A stretch of DNA of 13,173 bases from CAZAYB01 sp964489215. Lineage in GTDB: Bacteria; Planctomycetota; Phycisphaerae; Sedimentisphaerales; Anaerohalosphaeraceae. The notes beneath the pieces were generated by a model that had not been told where the DNA came from, ran no database searches, and saw only the letters and a program-made list of their open reading frames with translations. The stretch spans positions 1 to 13,173 of the forward strand of contig CAZAYB010000060.1 of NCBI GenBank assembly GCA_964489215.1, written 5' to 3'. Both the position numbers and the translations under genes were made by a program. Positions 12,611 through 13,173 of the stretch are shown in pieces (position 1 is the stretch's first letter; every line of letters begins with the position of its first letter).

Positions 12611-13173
12611 TTACTCATTTTGAGCCGGTACCTTCCCGGCAAAACATTTATCTAAATGCTCCTGAGGCATAGACTTGGTAACAAAACTCACCGCCACAAA
12701 AACAATTATAGAAATAGGCAAAGCAATGATAATCGGGTCCACCACCGACCAGTTTGGCTTATCAAGAAGTAATGAGTGTTTCTCGAAAAGAGCATAGCAG
12801 AAACCCAACGCCCTGGCTTCCTTGTCCTTGATGAACAATAACCAGAAAGCAGTTACCAAAAATCCTACTATAATAGATATTACAGCGGCAGGTTTAGTTG
12901 ACTTCTTCCAGAAAAGAGCTCCGAAAAATGCAGGCAGAAAAGTTGAGGCACACAAACCAAAGAAAATAGCCGTTGCCCTTGCGATAATATATCCGCCCCT
13001 TGCGTAATTACTGATTATAACTGCAAAGATGATACCGATTATCACTCCGATTCGGGTTACTGCTATACCGTGACCATGTCTGCCGCTCACAGTTTCATAA
13101 ACGTCCCTTCCAATGCTTGTACCGACAGCATGAAACTGGCTTGATAGAGTACTCATTGCCGCCGAAAGCAAGG
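12611..13173 (-). CDS. Sodium:solute symporter (SSS family), C-terminal part
   Basis: The frame is open to the window edge, so the N-terminal half is missing; 187 residues are visible. The segment LLSAAMSTLSSQFHAVGTSI followed by GRDVYE matches the conserved SSS motif around the (A/S)xMSTxSSxLxxxS helix, which contributes to sodium binding. Four membrane segments follow (about IAVTRIGVIIGIIFAVIISN, the ATAIFFGLCASTFLPAFFGA region, AAVISIIVGFLVTAFWLLF, and IIIALPISIIVFVAVSFV). The family imports organic solutes with Na+ across the inner membrane; the substrate cannot be told from this part. The short tail ends HLDKCFAGKVPAQNE. It lies directly upstream of the porin gene in the same direction. 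Confidence 0.88.
   Translation of the reverse strand, partial: LLSAAMSTLSSQFHAVGTSIGRDVYETVSGRHGHGIAVTRIGVIIGIIFAVIISNYARGGYIIARATAIFFGLCASTFLPAFFGALFWKKSTKPAAVISIIVGFLVTAFWLLFIKDKEARALGFCYALFEKHSLLLDKPNWSVVDPIIIALPISIIVFVAVSFVTKSMPQEHLDKCFAGKVPAQNE

Noticed and set aside
1..13173. tRNA, rRNA, insertion sequences, phage or defence genes
   Set aside because: I looked for acceptor-stem patterns, transposase or integrase motifs and terminal repeats and saw none.

Overview
The window reads as chromosomal DNA of an anaerobic-type, Gram-negative bacterium, most likely a planctomycete of the Phycisphaerae group. This is an inference from gene content: a DUF4914-like protein, CsrA, duplicated PaaK/ACT pairs and an outer-membrane barrel. 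It was not tested by phylogeny. Most genes carry clear Shine-Dalgarno sites (GGAG or AAGGAG, 5-8 nt from the start), and several intergenic regions contain sigma70-like -35/-10 pairs with 17-bp spacers. Most genes lie on the minus strand; the DUF4914-like gene and the cyclophilin gene are the two plus-strand exceptions.

Layout. (1) 1-1393, minus: prmC, then 27 nt later the start of an extremely acidic Asp/Glu/Tyr/Val repeat protein that leaves the window. (2) 1727-3613, plus: a large PEPCK-like P-loop protein (DUF4914-like). (3) 3614-4279 is not empty. It holds the C-terminal remnant of a DUF362-type gene and, on the minus strand, a complete noncoding-RNA unit (promoter, about 200-nt folded RNA, intrinsic terminator) that resembles 6S RNA. 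(4) 4280-4534, minus: csrA, with a leader hairpin that presents a GGA motif in its loop. (5) 4960-6229, minus: an orphan 8-TM membrane protein with its own promoter, preceded by a 49-aa small-protein gene with its own terminator. (6) 6694-7374, plus: a cyclophilin with a lipoprotein-type leader and an internal start that would give a cytosolic form. (7) 7419-10900, minus: one promoter and four genes in the order ligase, tandem-ACT, ligase, tandem-ACT, which is a duplicated phenylacetate-CoA ligase/ACT module. A 100-N assembly gap lies in the second ligase. (8) 11083-13173, minus: the C-terminal part of a sodium:solute symporter followed by an alginate-export-like outer-membrane barrel, closed by a strong terminator.

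How the parts may work together. The PaaK/ACT operon would activate aryl-acetic acids to CoA thioesters, with the ACT proteins as probable amino-acid sensors. The symporter/porin pair is an uptake unit for an unknown solute. csrA and the neighbouring structured RNA form a possible global-regulation locus. The best candidates for new biology are the RNA at 3819-4048, the csrA leader, the acidic repeat protein, the 49-aa protein and the duplicated ligase/ACT operon.
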